A stretch of DNA of 20,355 nt from Hofstenia miamia (taxonomy: Eukaryota > Xenacoelomorpha > Acoela > Hofsteniidae). The number at the start of each line of letters is the position of its first letter. Position 1 is the stretch's first letter. Position numbers and translations under genes: made by a program. Where the stretch lies: the NCBI GenBank assembly GCA_900660155.1, contig CABFPE010000355.1:606412-626766 (forward strand), in the 5' to 3' direction. The notes under the pieces were generated by a model. The model worked only from the letters and a program-made list of their open reading frames with translations. It had not been told where the DNA came from and did not search any database. Positions 9,550 through 18,949 of this stretch are shown here, piece by piece.

Positions 9550-10421
9550 TATGGTTTGGAATTAATGAATAAGCACTTGCATCAGTTGTACACATTGTTA
9601 GAATCATCTGCTAGTTTGAGTTGTATCACAAAGCTAAATTGAAATTTCCCAAAATAACTCTGGAAAATGTATGAAATTTCCTTGCTACAAATAGTATGTA
9701 CACTATACACTAGTCAGCTGTGGGAAAATTCCCACTTCAGTGTGTTATTGCATTTGGCATTGATTAAATATAGACTATGGATTTGGCAGTAGTTGAAAGT
9801 CTAGCATCATACAATAGAGTGATAAAGTACCTACTTGTTTGTTATGATATTTTATCAAAATATTTCATGTACAACCTTTGTATAATAAAACTGCTAGTCA
9901 TGTGTTGCCTGCTTTTAAAAAATTGTATAACTGGCATATTGTGAAAAAGATTTGGGTTGATAGGTGAACAGAATTTAAGGGAGTGCTTAATGATTTCTGC
10001 AATAAAAATAATATAACAGTGTATAGCACAAATTCAAACATGAAAGCAGTATGTGCGGAAAGAGCAATAAGGAGTTTGAAAGAAATTCTATTCAAGTATC
10101 TACACTTTAGCAAGGGTTACAAATATATAGATAAACTTCAACAAATTGCTGGTGTCTTAAATTCCAGAGTAAATCGTACAATAGGCATTGTTTCACCTTG
10201 GTGACCTGGTAAGTAATTCAAAATTTGATTACACATTTGAAAAAGGCTCTACACCACAATTTCAAACTGAGGTTTTTAAAGTAAAAAAAGTGTTTCCCAT
10301 GATCCCCATTACATATGAAATAAAGTCAAATAATAGTAGTGACAGTGGTGGTGAAATAATAAAAGGACAATTTTTCCAATGGGAATTGACTAGAGTAATT
10401 AGGAAACATGCATGGACATGA
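9550..10421 (+). pseudogene. Polinton retroviral-type DDE integrase, broken
   Basis: This enzyme joins the element's ends to host DNA. The N-terminal part (HLHQLYTLLESSASLS, 9550-9640) shifts frame into a linker with stops at 9672, 9711, 9765 and 9771. The catalytic core follows: Asp at 9780-9782 in MDLAVVESLASYN, then YLLVCYDILSKYF; after a frame change near 9870, VLPAFKKLYNW; Asp at 9959-9961 in KKIWVDR, directly followed by an in-frame TGA (9965) where Gly is usual; and Glu at 10058-10060 in AVCAERAIRSLKE. The core ends in NSRVNRTIGIVSP (10204). After another frameshift and probable loss of about 20 codons, the C-terminal SH3/chromo-like tail reads FHLGDLVSNSKFDY and ends at 10421. All three catalytic acids survive, but the gene is dead. 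The arrangement fits Polinton rather than retroviral integrases, because no gag, protease-RT or LTR is near. Confidence 0.85.
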
Positions 10422-10562
10422 ATATAATAGTATAAATAACCTATATACATAATTGTCAAATCATTCAGTATGGAGTGATATTATAGTGAACAATCAAGTG
10501 CTAGACACCCTACAGCAATTACTCACCAGAAATGCTTTGAAGTGATTACTACATGCAGATGA

Positions 10563-10919
10563 GTTGCTATACCACTAGCATTGAAAATGATTCCGCATTT
10601 GAAAAATGTATAAAGCAATATTGGTAATGAGATTTGGGACAAATCAATTTTGGGTTTAAATGATATTGTCTCTGGTAAAAATGTGAAAAAAGTTTTAAAA
10701 TGTAGAATTGCCAATGTAGCAAGAAACACAGTCAGAAATCAATTTAATAAATGACATAGGAATTGTGAACAAAGTGGTAAAGGCTTCTCTGAGCCTGTGA
10801 GGATAACAAAAACAATTAAAACAAAACCTGGAATTAAACAATTTACAGTTTCCAGAGCAAAAAAACAATGTAAACCTAGTCCACACATAGTTAAAAAAAC
10901 CCACCATAAAGAAAACTGA
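10563..10919 (+). pseudogene. Small basic virion-type protein remnant just upstream of the capsid gene
   Basis: One frame runs through two stops (10611 TAA, 10752 TGA) to 10919. It has an apolar start (VAIPLALKMIPHLKNV), a middle GLNDIVSGKNVKKVLKCRI (about 10653-10709), VARNTVRNQF, then a very basic tail with RITKTIKTKPGIKQF and VSRAKKQCKPS. A short gene upstream of the major capsid gene, with an apolar part and a Gly/Lys/Arg-rich part, is seen in Polintons and adintoviruses and has been compared with adenovirus core/minor virion proteins. Position and the NDIVSGKN-KK pattern support that, but similarity could not be scored here. Confidence 0.4.
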
Positions 10920-10945
10920 TATTTTTAAAAATTTGGCATAAATAG

Positions 10946-12171
10946 CTGTTCACTCATTCTTGCTTGGATATTTTCAAACATGATAAGGTGTTGGTAAACT
11001 TTAATGGGGTTAGTACATAGGAATATTTCCCATCTTCTGGTTTAAATGGACCATACATTGAATTTAATTTCAGGTCAGAGGAAAATGAGTACATTCATTT
11101 GCAGAGTATCCATCTTGGTTTATTGGTGAAAATTGTATGCAAAAGTGATGGTGGGAACCTAGTTTGGGATGATGCAGATGATACAAAACAAGATCAAGTT
11201 TGTTTAGCAAATAATGCTTTACACTCATTGTTTAGTGATCATAGTTTATATGAAAATGGTGTTTTACTACATACAGGTGATGTGGTATGGCCTCATACAG
11301 TTATGATCATGAATGAACTATCAAAAAGTGCAGCAAACAGGACTTCAATATTAATGTCAAATGGGTATTATTATGAGAAACACCCTGATAAACTGATAAA
11401 AGATTGCAATGGAAAAGATGGTCAGTATAGATGTAGAGTGCTAACCATGGAAAGCCAGGCTGCAAGCATCTATGGCCCTCTCACAATTGATTTTTGCCAA
11501 TGTGAAAAATTACTAATACCCATTGTTGATATTTGGCTAAAGCTTTTAAGATCACAAGACGACTTTTCCTTAATTGCAGATGGAAATGTAGATTACAAAA
11601 CACAAATTACAATGGTCTTCCTAACTCTAAGGAAGCTCAGAGTCACAGAAAGTGTGAATTTGCCAATTGAAAAAATGCTATTGACAACTCCTGCTACATA
11701 CCACTTTACAAGAATTCCATCTGGACAAAACATGTTTACTAGAGAAAATGTTTTTTCCAATGAACCCATTAGAAGAATTGCCTTGGAAATTTTCCCAAAT
11801 CACCAGTTTACAGGCACAATGTTTACAAATCCATTTTCGTATAAATTTAAAGAACTCTGTCAAGTTACTATAACACTTGGAGGATCAAATATTGCATACA
11901 CCCCCATGGTTGTTGGAGATGACAACTATGTTCAGGCATATCATCAATCAATTAAAGCTCTGGGAATAAATAATGATGGTATAAAAAATATACAATTATG
12001 GATTTTGATCTGACTAGCATTGCATAGGCCAACAACAAGTTTTGTATCCTGAGCAGTGCAAATATATCTTTAACACTGGATTTTAAAAATGCACTCACCA
12101 AATCAATGGAAGTTATAATTTTGGGGAAACCAATTCCAAAGTCTGTATTGATAAACAGTGAAAGGTTATAA
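10946..12171 (+). pseudogene. Polinton/adintovirus-type major capsid protein (double jelly-roll)
   Basis: This gene encodes the hexon-like building block of the icosahedral shell. The frame opens after TAG at 10943, reads FTHSCLDIFKHDKVLVNFNG, is cut by TAG at 11018, then continues EYFPSSGLNGPYIEFNF. It is open for more than 300 codons to about 12000. Typical landmarks are CLANNALHSLFSDHSLYENG (about 11194-11253), the SIYGPLTIDF area, KLLRSQDDFSLIADG (about 11540) and FSNEPIRRIALEIF. The frame then moves by one base near 12000 (MDFDLTSIA, TAG at 12025) and ends NISLTLDFKNALTKS to VLINSERL with TAA at 12169. About 408 codons fits the shorter members often labelled F54H12.2-like. I infer the capsid assignment from these landmarks and from the neighbouring penton and protease genes. 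It is the best-preserved gene of the element. Confidence 0.75.
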
Positions 12172-12246
12172 AAGGATAAGATATGCATTTTGTAAATCAT
12201 TGTATTGTAGAAAAATGTTGAAACTTGACGAAATTTGAGTGGTGGA

Positions 12247-12582
12247 ATGTTGTATTCACTCTGCCAAAGACCTGCATTCAAACACAGTATACACAATGTT
12301 AGTGTTGAAAAAGTTTTGCAAATGAACACCCATTGTGGATTGATTGGAATTGATAATTCAAGGCTACACTCACTCTTGAAATGGTCAAAACTGTTTAGAA
12401 TACACGTAATTTACCACCATAACTATGGTTTTGTTAAAAGAGAATTTGGAATTGGCAATGGATATCTGATATTTTACAGATTTTGGTGTAATTTATTCAT
12501 TTTGGATCATGTACCATATTTATTGTTTTGGTTCTACATTAAATTTAGACATTGGAGACTTTATAATTATTTAAATATCTAA
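12247..12582 (+). CDS. Unidentified small ORF with a hydrophobic aromatic C-terminal half
   Basis: An ATG at 12247 opens 111 residues ending at TAA 12580-12582. The stop overlaps the protease start as TAATG. The first half is mixed (SLCQRPAFKHSIHNVSV, NTHCGLIGIDNSRLH). The second half is rich in F, W, Y, L and I, with IFYRFWCNLFILDHVPYLLF as a possible membrane segment. I do not recognise it. It stands between capsid and protease on the same strand. It may be a small membrane protein of the element or a chance frame in AT-rich DNA; the overlap with the next start slightly favours a former gene. Confidence 0.35.
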   Translation: MLYSLCQRPAFKHSIHNVSVEKVLQMNTHCGLIGIDNSRLHSLLKWSKLFRIHVIYHHNYGFVKREFGIGNGYLIFYRFWCNLFILDHVPYLLFWFYIKFRHWRLYNYLNI

Positions 12583-12941
12583 TGGACACTGACAAGATTA
12601 GATGCACTTCCTTACAAATTCCCTCACTCTGCTTTTGATTTTAATGTGTAAATGCCTCAGATGATATTCAACCAAGTTTGGTTAAAGGCTCATTTTTAAT
12701 TGCAAATGCGAGTCCATGAAATCATCCTGGTACACATTGGCTGTTGATTATATGAGATGACAATGGCTATTTAATTTTCAAAGACTCTCTTGGACGTCCT
12801 TTAAAACATTATTGTGACATTGAATGCTATTGTCACACCTCCTATCCAGGATTTCATGTTTATGATTGTGATAGAAAAACAAGATTACAAGGAACATCTC
12901 TGATATGTGTTGCTTACAGTATATTTTGTGCATTTTTTTAA
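12582..12941 (+). pseudogene. Adenain-like cysteine protease (Ulp1/C5 type), with several stops
   Basis: The maturation protease of Polintons cleaves virion precursors. It is not visible as a long ORF, but one frame from ATG 12582 to TAA 12939 carries the signature. NHPGTHWLLII includes the catalytic His at 12735-12737. DDNGYLIFKDSLGRPL has the candidate acidic residue at 12783-12785. LQGTSLICVAYSIFCAF has the oxyanion Gln of LQG and the catalytic Cys at 12906-12908. Internal stops are at 12636, 12642, 12717 and 12753. About 119 codons is short against roughly 200 for adenovirus-type proteases, and the Cys context has V where G is usual. No frameshift is needed, which is unusual beside its neighbours. 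The His-Cys spacing of 57 residues fits the fold. Confidence 0.75.
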
Positions 12942-13120
12942 TAATATACCAGAAGTGCTTGTGTTTACTGAATTACCATTTATTAAAGATTTTTTGTGTA
13001 GCAATGGTCTTAATAAACTTATCTAAAACTAGTATTTGATAAAAATGCATGTACAATTTAATAGAATACATAGACATTACATTGTAAGTTCACTTGGTTG
13101 ATAACAAACTGGTATATATA

Positions 13121-13834
13121 ATGGTTATTGTAACATTATTATCTGAAAAATGTTGGAAAGTTGGGATATGTTGTCCTGATGGATTGAATGAATTTACAAC
13201 ATATTTGAATTAACCAATATATAGTGCCTGTGAGGTTGCTTTAATTGATTTTGCTATCTGTCAAAATTTCTTAATCTTAAACACCAGACATGGACTTTAA
13301 AGGATAAAGATGGAAACATAACCTGAATGGAAATTTATTCAGTGCATATGCAGAACTTTCATGAACTCTATGAATATATAAATACATGCTAGACCCCTAT
13401 GGTATTTCATTAAAATTTAGAATGTTTGGCAATTTATTAATGGTGAAGAATGATTCACAATATGATATAGATTTAGCCCAAGCTGGAAATCTACTAGGCT
13501 TTTACAGAAAGATATATTGAAAACAGTAACAACCACAAATTAGAACTGTGATATTTTTGGTGGAAATCATATTGAAATGATACACACAGATATTGTAGAA
13601 CCTCAACATGCTGGTAGTACCTGATTGCCTATGTTGGATAAATGCCCACTTTTGCTAACACATGAAGAAAAAATTAATAACATCCCTATAATTCACCATG
13701 AAAAACACAATCTAATGCATAAACCAGTTTCAAAATCATATATTATTAAAATAACAATGAAATTTTGTACTGAGCAAAGCTATCCAGTGAGATTCACTGG
13801 TACAGGGAGATTGTATATCACACTTGATATTTAA
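13121..13834 (+). pseudogene. Polinton penton / minor capsid protein, copy 1
   Basis: The penton is a single-jelly-roll protein at the fivefold capsid vertices. ATG at 13121 starts MVIVTLLSEKC, then GLNEFTTYLN and CEVALIDFAI, which parallels the conserved N-terminus of the family. Several stops and probably small frame changes damage the middle (13140-13560). DIVEPQHAGST at about 13590-13621 is followed by an in-frame TGA at 13621, then LPMLDKCPLLLTHEE. The C-terminal strand region reads SYIIKITMKFCTEQS and VRFTGTGRLYITLDI to the stop at 13834. It is a diverged tandem duplicate of the gene at 14181. Confidence 0.65.
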
Positions 13835-14180
13835 AAAAATGGGAAAAACTATAAAAAGCTAGTGGCATTGTCAATTGGAAATTAATCATAATGCCTTGCA
13901 TTGATGTAATTTGTGAATAGTGCATAATAAATTGATTGTTCATTTTTTTATTTCACTAAAAAACATTAATTTCATGAAAGATTTCCATCAATTCACACCT
14001 CATTATAAAATACAATTGTGTTTTATCAACTTGACAATGATTTCTTGTGTGAGCTAATAATAAAATTATTGATTTTAAACACATTCATAAATAGTTTTCA
14101 CTTTTACTTAATAGATATGCTTGCTTTAAGCTAAGGGGTTCACTTGATTAATGGGAAACATATAGATTGATGTGCAAGTA
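13835..14180. other. AT-rich spacer between the penton copies
   Basis: No coding signal on either strand. The last part, from about 14147 (GGTTCACTTGATTAATGGGAAACATATAGA), resembles 13088-13120 before copy 1 (GTTCACTTGGTTGATAACAAACTGGTATATA). The duplicated segment therefore includes some upstream DNA, and the period is about 1060 bp. Confidence 0.5.
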
Positions 14181-14906
14181 ATGGTTCTTGTAACATTAAT
14201 ATCTGACAAATGTGGAGAAGATGGAGTATGCCATCCAGTGGGATTGGGTGAATTTACTAAGTATTTGGACAAGCTGATTAATAATGCATGTGACATTGTG
14301 GTTATTGATATTGGGTAATCGCCAAAATTTCTTAATGTTAAGACACAGCAGTGGGTATTGAAGAAAAAAGGTGGAACCAAAATTCATTTATGGTTTTATT
14401 CCAAGCATTTGCATAGCTTCAAGGACTTGTATAAAGATATAAACTCTGTTCTTAAACCTGAAGGTGTTTCAATACAATTTAAATTGGTTGGTAGATGCTT
14501 ACAAGCAACAAACAAGTTGGAATACAAGGTGGATTTAGACCAGGCTGGCAAAATGCTAGGATTTTATGGACATATTAATCCTAATACAACAACCAATGCC
14601 AGCAATAAAAGTGACATATATGGTGAAAATCATGTTTTAATGGTACAAACTGATGTAGTAGAACCTCAATTTGTTGGTAGCACCTGATTACACCTATTGG
14701 ATAAATCCCTTTTAGTGTTAACACAATTTGCCAAACCAAGTACCATCCTCATAATACATTATGATAAATGAAATCCAATGTATAAGCCAGTGTCATGATC
14801 ATATATCAATAGAATAAACATAAAGTTTTGTATTGAGCAAGGTCAAATAATAGAATTCACTGGAACTGTTAGACTGTATAACATGCTGGATATTTGCAAG
14901 GAATGA
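14181..14906 (+). pseudogene. Polinton penton / minor capsid protein, copy 2 (better preserved)
   Basis: One frame from ATG 14181 to TGA 14904, about 241 codons, without a frameshift and with stops at 14316, 14685, about 14769 and about 14796. The N-terminus MVLVTLISDKCGEDG, then LGEFTKYLDKLIN and CDIVVIDIG, fits the family's start. The middle is open from 14319 to 14684 (GFYGHINPN, HVLMVQTDVVEPQFVGST). The C-terminal jelly-roll strands read SYINRINIKFCIEQG and IIEFTGTVRLYNMLDI. The TGA after VGST occupies the same place as in copy 1, so either the gene was already broken when duplicated or the site mutated twice. The last 217 bp fall in the duplicated overlap and recur at 15993-16209. Confidence 0.7.
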
Positions 14907-17332
14907 AGAAATGACAGAAAATCAAAATTATTTCATTTGATGTTTGCAGCATTTGTGTAAACTCTAACATTATTACTATATATCTATGTTTTTAATTAAA
15001 TAAATCTATTGATATTATTTTTCTGAGCTGCAAAATGTAGCATATTATTCAGTTTTATGGGGAGTGAGTCAAGGATGGTTGAATTTCTCCACTGTGGGGT
15101 AAGTTATTTTTACACTTAAATAATTAAAATAATATGATTAGGCAAATTTTTAGTTGGAAATTGATTTCTTTTATATGTTTAATGTCAATAAAATTTTTTT
15201 CTGGATTTGTTAAGGAAAACACACCATCTATTATTGGTATGTGTAAATAAAATAAATTGCAAATGAAAAAACATTACCAAAAAACTGTAAAAAAAAAATC
15301 TGTTTTTCTTTCAACGAGAACATGCATTTTAACACTGAAAAGTTTCAATTACACAATTGTACTTGATATATTTTAGAACTAAGTTGATTTTAGTCAAATG
15401 TCATAGAACTAATCTCCAAATAAATTAAAAAAAAAAAAATTTTATAAAATAAATTGTTTAATTGAAAAAGAAATTTACTGAAAATATTATAACAAAACAA
15501 CTGAAAAGAAAAATAATTTTTAAAAATAATGTGTTGTTTTCAAAAAGTTTATATAATTCTGCCATTCCTTTGTTCTAGTTTAATAAAATATGTTTCACTT
15601 TTAAATACAGGATGTAAGATGAATAATATGGGCTCATGTTAAAAAGACTTTTCATTTTAATGTTGAATTCATGACTAATCAACTCACTGCTTTTGAAGCT
15701 ACTTAAACACCAGAGTGAACTGGGCTAACAAATGGATCTCTGACAGAATAACAAGATATGTGATATACTCTTTGATTTTAATCAAATTTATATGTGTTAT
15801 GGTTTTATGCATTTTACATTTTAATATTTTACTTTCCATCATACTCATTTTGCTATAAAAAATTTAATAAGGATATTGCTTTATGCAACTATATACATTT
15901 TCATATTAACCATTTTTTGCTTTAAAACAATTTTATATGTGGTATTGTTTTATGTGTCTATATACATTTTTTTGTATTATTTCTATTGCCANACACCTAT
16001 TGGATAAATCCCTTTTAGTGTTAACACAATTTGCCAAACCAAGTACCATCCTCATAATACATTATGATAAATGAAATCCAATGTATAAGCCAGTGTCATG
16101 ATCATATATCAATAGAATAAACATAAAGTTTTGTATTGAGCAAGGTCAAATAATAGAATCCACTGGAACTGTTAGACTGTATAACATGCTGGATATTTGC
16201 AAGGAATGAAGAAATGACAGAAAATCAAAATTATTTCATTTGATGTTTGCAGCATTTGTGTAAACTCTAACATTATTACTATATATCTATGTTTTTAATT
16301 AAATAAATCTATTGATATTATTTTTCTGAGCTGCAAAATGTAGCATATTATTCAGTTTTATGGGGAGTGAGTCAAGGATGGTTGAATTTCTCCACTGTGG
16401 GGTAAGTTATTTTTACACTTAAATAATTAAAATAATATGATTAGGCAAATTTTTAGTTGGAAATTGATTTCTTTTATATGTTTAATGTCAATAAAATTTT
16501 TTTCTGGATTTGTTAAGGAAAACACACCATCTATTATTGGTATGTGTAAATAAAATAAATTGCAAATGAAAAAACATTACCAAAAAACTGTAAAAAAAAA
16601 AACTCTGTTTTTCTTTCAACTCCATCACATTGGCTAACTTATTTAGTGCTGGGAGATAGAACATGCATTTTAACACTGAAAAGTTTCAATTACACAATTG
16701 TACTTGATATATTTTACAACTAAGTTGATTTTAGTCAAATGTCATAGAACTAATCTCCAAATAAATTTTAAAAAAATTAATTTTATAAAATAAATTGTTT
16801 AATTGAAAAAGAAATTTACTGAAAATATTATAACAAAACAACTGAAAAGAAAAATAATTTTTAAAAATAATGTGTTGTTTTCAAAAAGTTTATATAATTC
16901 TGCCATTCCTTTGTTCTAGTTTAATAAAATATGTTTCACTTTTAAATACAGGATGTAAGATGAATAATATGGGCTCATGTTAAAAAGACTTTTCATTTTA
17001 ATGTTGAATTCATGACTAATCAACTCACTGCTTTTGAAGCTACTTAAACACCAGAGTGAACTGGGCTAACAAATGGATCTCTGACAGAATAACAAGATAT
17101 GTGATATACTCTTTGATTTTAATCAAATTTATATGTGTTATGGTTTTATGCATTTTACATTTTAATATTTTACTTTCCATCATACTCATTTTGCTATAAA
17201 AAATTTAATAAGGATATTGCTTTATGCAACTATATACATTTTCATATTAACCATTTTTTGCTTTAAAACAATTTTATATGTGGTATTGTTTTATGTGTCT
17301 ATATACATTTTTTTGTATTATTTCTATTGCCA
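14690..17332. repeat. Direct repeat pair around the N at 15992 (14690-15991 and 15993-17332)
   Basis: The copies are 1302 and 1340 bp. Both begin ACACCTATTGGATAAATCCC and end TTTCTATTGCCA. The second has about 37 extra bases near 16620-16655 (CTCCATCACATTGGCTAACT and following) and scattered substitutions, for example TAGAATTC against TAGAATCC and ATTTTAGAAC against ATTTTACAAC. As at the other two Ns, overlapping contigs, here from two alleles, are the likely reason. A genuine duplication cannot be excluded from the sequence alone. Confidence 0.85.
14907..15780. other. Non-coding interval after the penton genes
   Basis: Very AT-rich, with poly-A runs near 15290 and 15427. No reading frame on either strand resembles a known protein, and no DNA polymerase motifs are seen. 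The same sequence recurs at 16210-17118. The minus-strand frame at 16488-16676 is short and of low complexity (F, K, L, M) and is disregarded. Confidence 0.6.
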
Positions 17333-17399
17333 AACAATGTTATGCATTATTGATTTATTTGACTATATTTGTTGATGTATTATCTATTTCCAAAATACT

Positions 17400-17640
17400 T
17401 TTTTGATTTAAACTAAATTATACATATTGATTTTCTTTAACTTGCAATTGACTGAAAGGAATTATTTAGACGTAATAATCTTTAGCTAATAACAAATTAT
17501 GAATGTTAAATTATTAGAACTCAAATTGATTTAATCACTTTTGTTTAATTTCTTAAACTTGCAATTGACTGAATGGAATTATTTTGCTTAATTACCTATT
17601 TTTAACTAACAAGACAAATTTATAGACATTGTTTTTGCTA
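17400..17640. repeat. About 120-bp diverged tandem duplication at the inner edge of the right repeat
   Basis: CTTGCAATTGACTGAAAGGAATTATTT at 17441 and CTTGCAATTGACTGAATGGAATTATTT at about 17559 head two units, each followed by a related TAACTAACAA/TAGCTAATAACAA stretch. The left terminal repeat has only one equivalent (AATAATTCCTTTCAGTCAAT near 5760). Confidence 0.6.
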
Positions 17641-18900
17641 TGTATATTACATTTGTATTTTTCTTGAAATTCTCTTTTAAATACCATGAGCCTGCATTTT
17701 TGCATGTGAATAATACACTATTTACAAACATTTATGCATTTGGAATGGTGAATTCATCATGGAGTTTACAAATTTATCAATTGGAAATCATATCTATTGA
17801 TGGAAAAAATCATCAACAACTATGAATAACAAATGTGTCATTATATTTATGCATTAAAGTTACAAAAGCAGAAAACCTATGTAATGTATACACCCATGCA
17901 AAGTCATAAACCAAATGAAGTGAGAAATTGTGCAAAAGTTGACAAAGCAGTGAAAGCCAGAAAACCCATGTAATTTACACATCCATGCAAAGTCATAGTC
18001 AAATAAAGTGAAAATGTGCAAAGATGTATCAGTCTACAAATGTGTACAACCCAAAAATCACATTCAAAGCTGACAAAAGATGTAACAGTCTACAATGTGT
18101 AGAGTCATGAAAAATCCATAAAAAAGAAATGCAGAGAGAAAAAGATTGCTGTGTACAACTAATACATAATAATGTTGTATATTTAAACACGTCTGTAATT
18201 ATAATTTTTAGGAAAACAAAATTGTGCCTTTATGTATAAGACCCTGTTTGCTTTTAACATGTAAGTCTATATTTCATATGTTTGCTTGTTTTTATGCATA
18301 AAACCATGTTTACTCTTTCCAAAAAATGTAGCTTGCTTTTATCATGTATTATACCTTCAATGTTTAAGTATAATGAGTATTTTTCATGTTTTGTGAAAAT
18401 GAATTAAACATGTGGAAATTTTTACAATGAAATAGCAGTGTATTTGAAATACAATGCATAGCTTTTACATGTAATGATTTCAAAAAATGGATTAAACTTT
18501 GTACATTAACCTTGTAAGCATTTGAAACATTAGGAATTTTCATAGATAGGAAAAATATTAGCCAGCAATGCATTATCACAAATGCAATGTAAACCCAATG
18601 TATTATATAAACAAGTGTAAGCATGCAAACTAAATAATGTGTGATATAACCATGTATATTAACAAAAATATGTAATGAAATTAGCCACATAAATTAGTCA
18701 CTATAGCAAATCATATGATTATGAATCATTGTAGAAATCAGACCCCATGTAAATATCACAAAAATGATTCACCCTGTAAATGTCACAAAGCAGTGAATCA
18801 CTAATTAAAATGCTCCTTGAAATCCATTATTCAGGAAACTTAATAATGTCAAGTATGGGAATCACTAATTAAACCACTTCTTGATATCTGTGAGTCAGCA
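17460..18900 (-). repeat. Polinton right terminal inverted repeat
   Basis: The inverse partner of 4820-5815. The best blocks are 17590-17640 (TTTTTAACTAAC and ATAGACATTGTTTT), 17690-17740 (AATAATACACTATTTACAAACATT), 17821-17880, 17960-18060 and 18600-18790. The arm is longer than the left: about 18185-18560 has no clear left counterpart. Near the outer end two ~65-bp units contain TTAATTAGTGATTC in the inverse sense (about 18790-18880). The 61-codon frame at 17640-17825 and the minus frame at 18364-18690 lie inside the repeat and are not supported as genes. Confidence 0.8.
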
Positions 18901-18949
18901 GAGGACACAAGGTCAGTTTGTGACCAGAGATCTCCCTTATTATAACTAC

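Noticed and set aside
9550..10421. LTR retrotransposon or retrovirus integrase
   Set aside because: No RT, gag or LTR is nearby, and the flanking genes are capsid and packaging genes typical of Polintons.
11678..12329. Minus-strand frames opposite the capsid gene
   Set aside because: They are antisense shadows of the major capsid frame, with no family similarity.
8193..14906. Alternative genetic code reading TGA or TAA as sense
   Set aside because: TAA, TAG and TGA all interrupt the genes, and frameshifts are present too, so decay explains them.
17640..17825. Small + strand gene of 61 codons
   Set aside because: Lies inside the right terminal repeat, and the left arm has no equivalent intact frame.
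18364..18690. Minus-strand 108-codon frame
   Set aside because: Within the terminal repeat. The His/Ile/Leu-rich translation resembles no known family.
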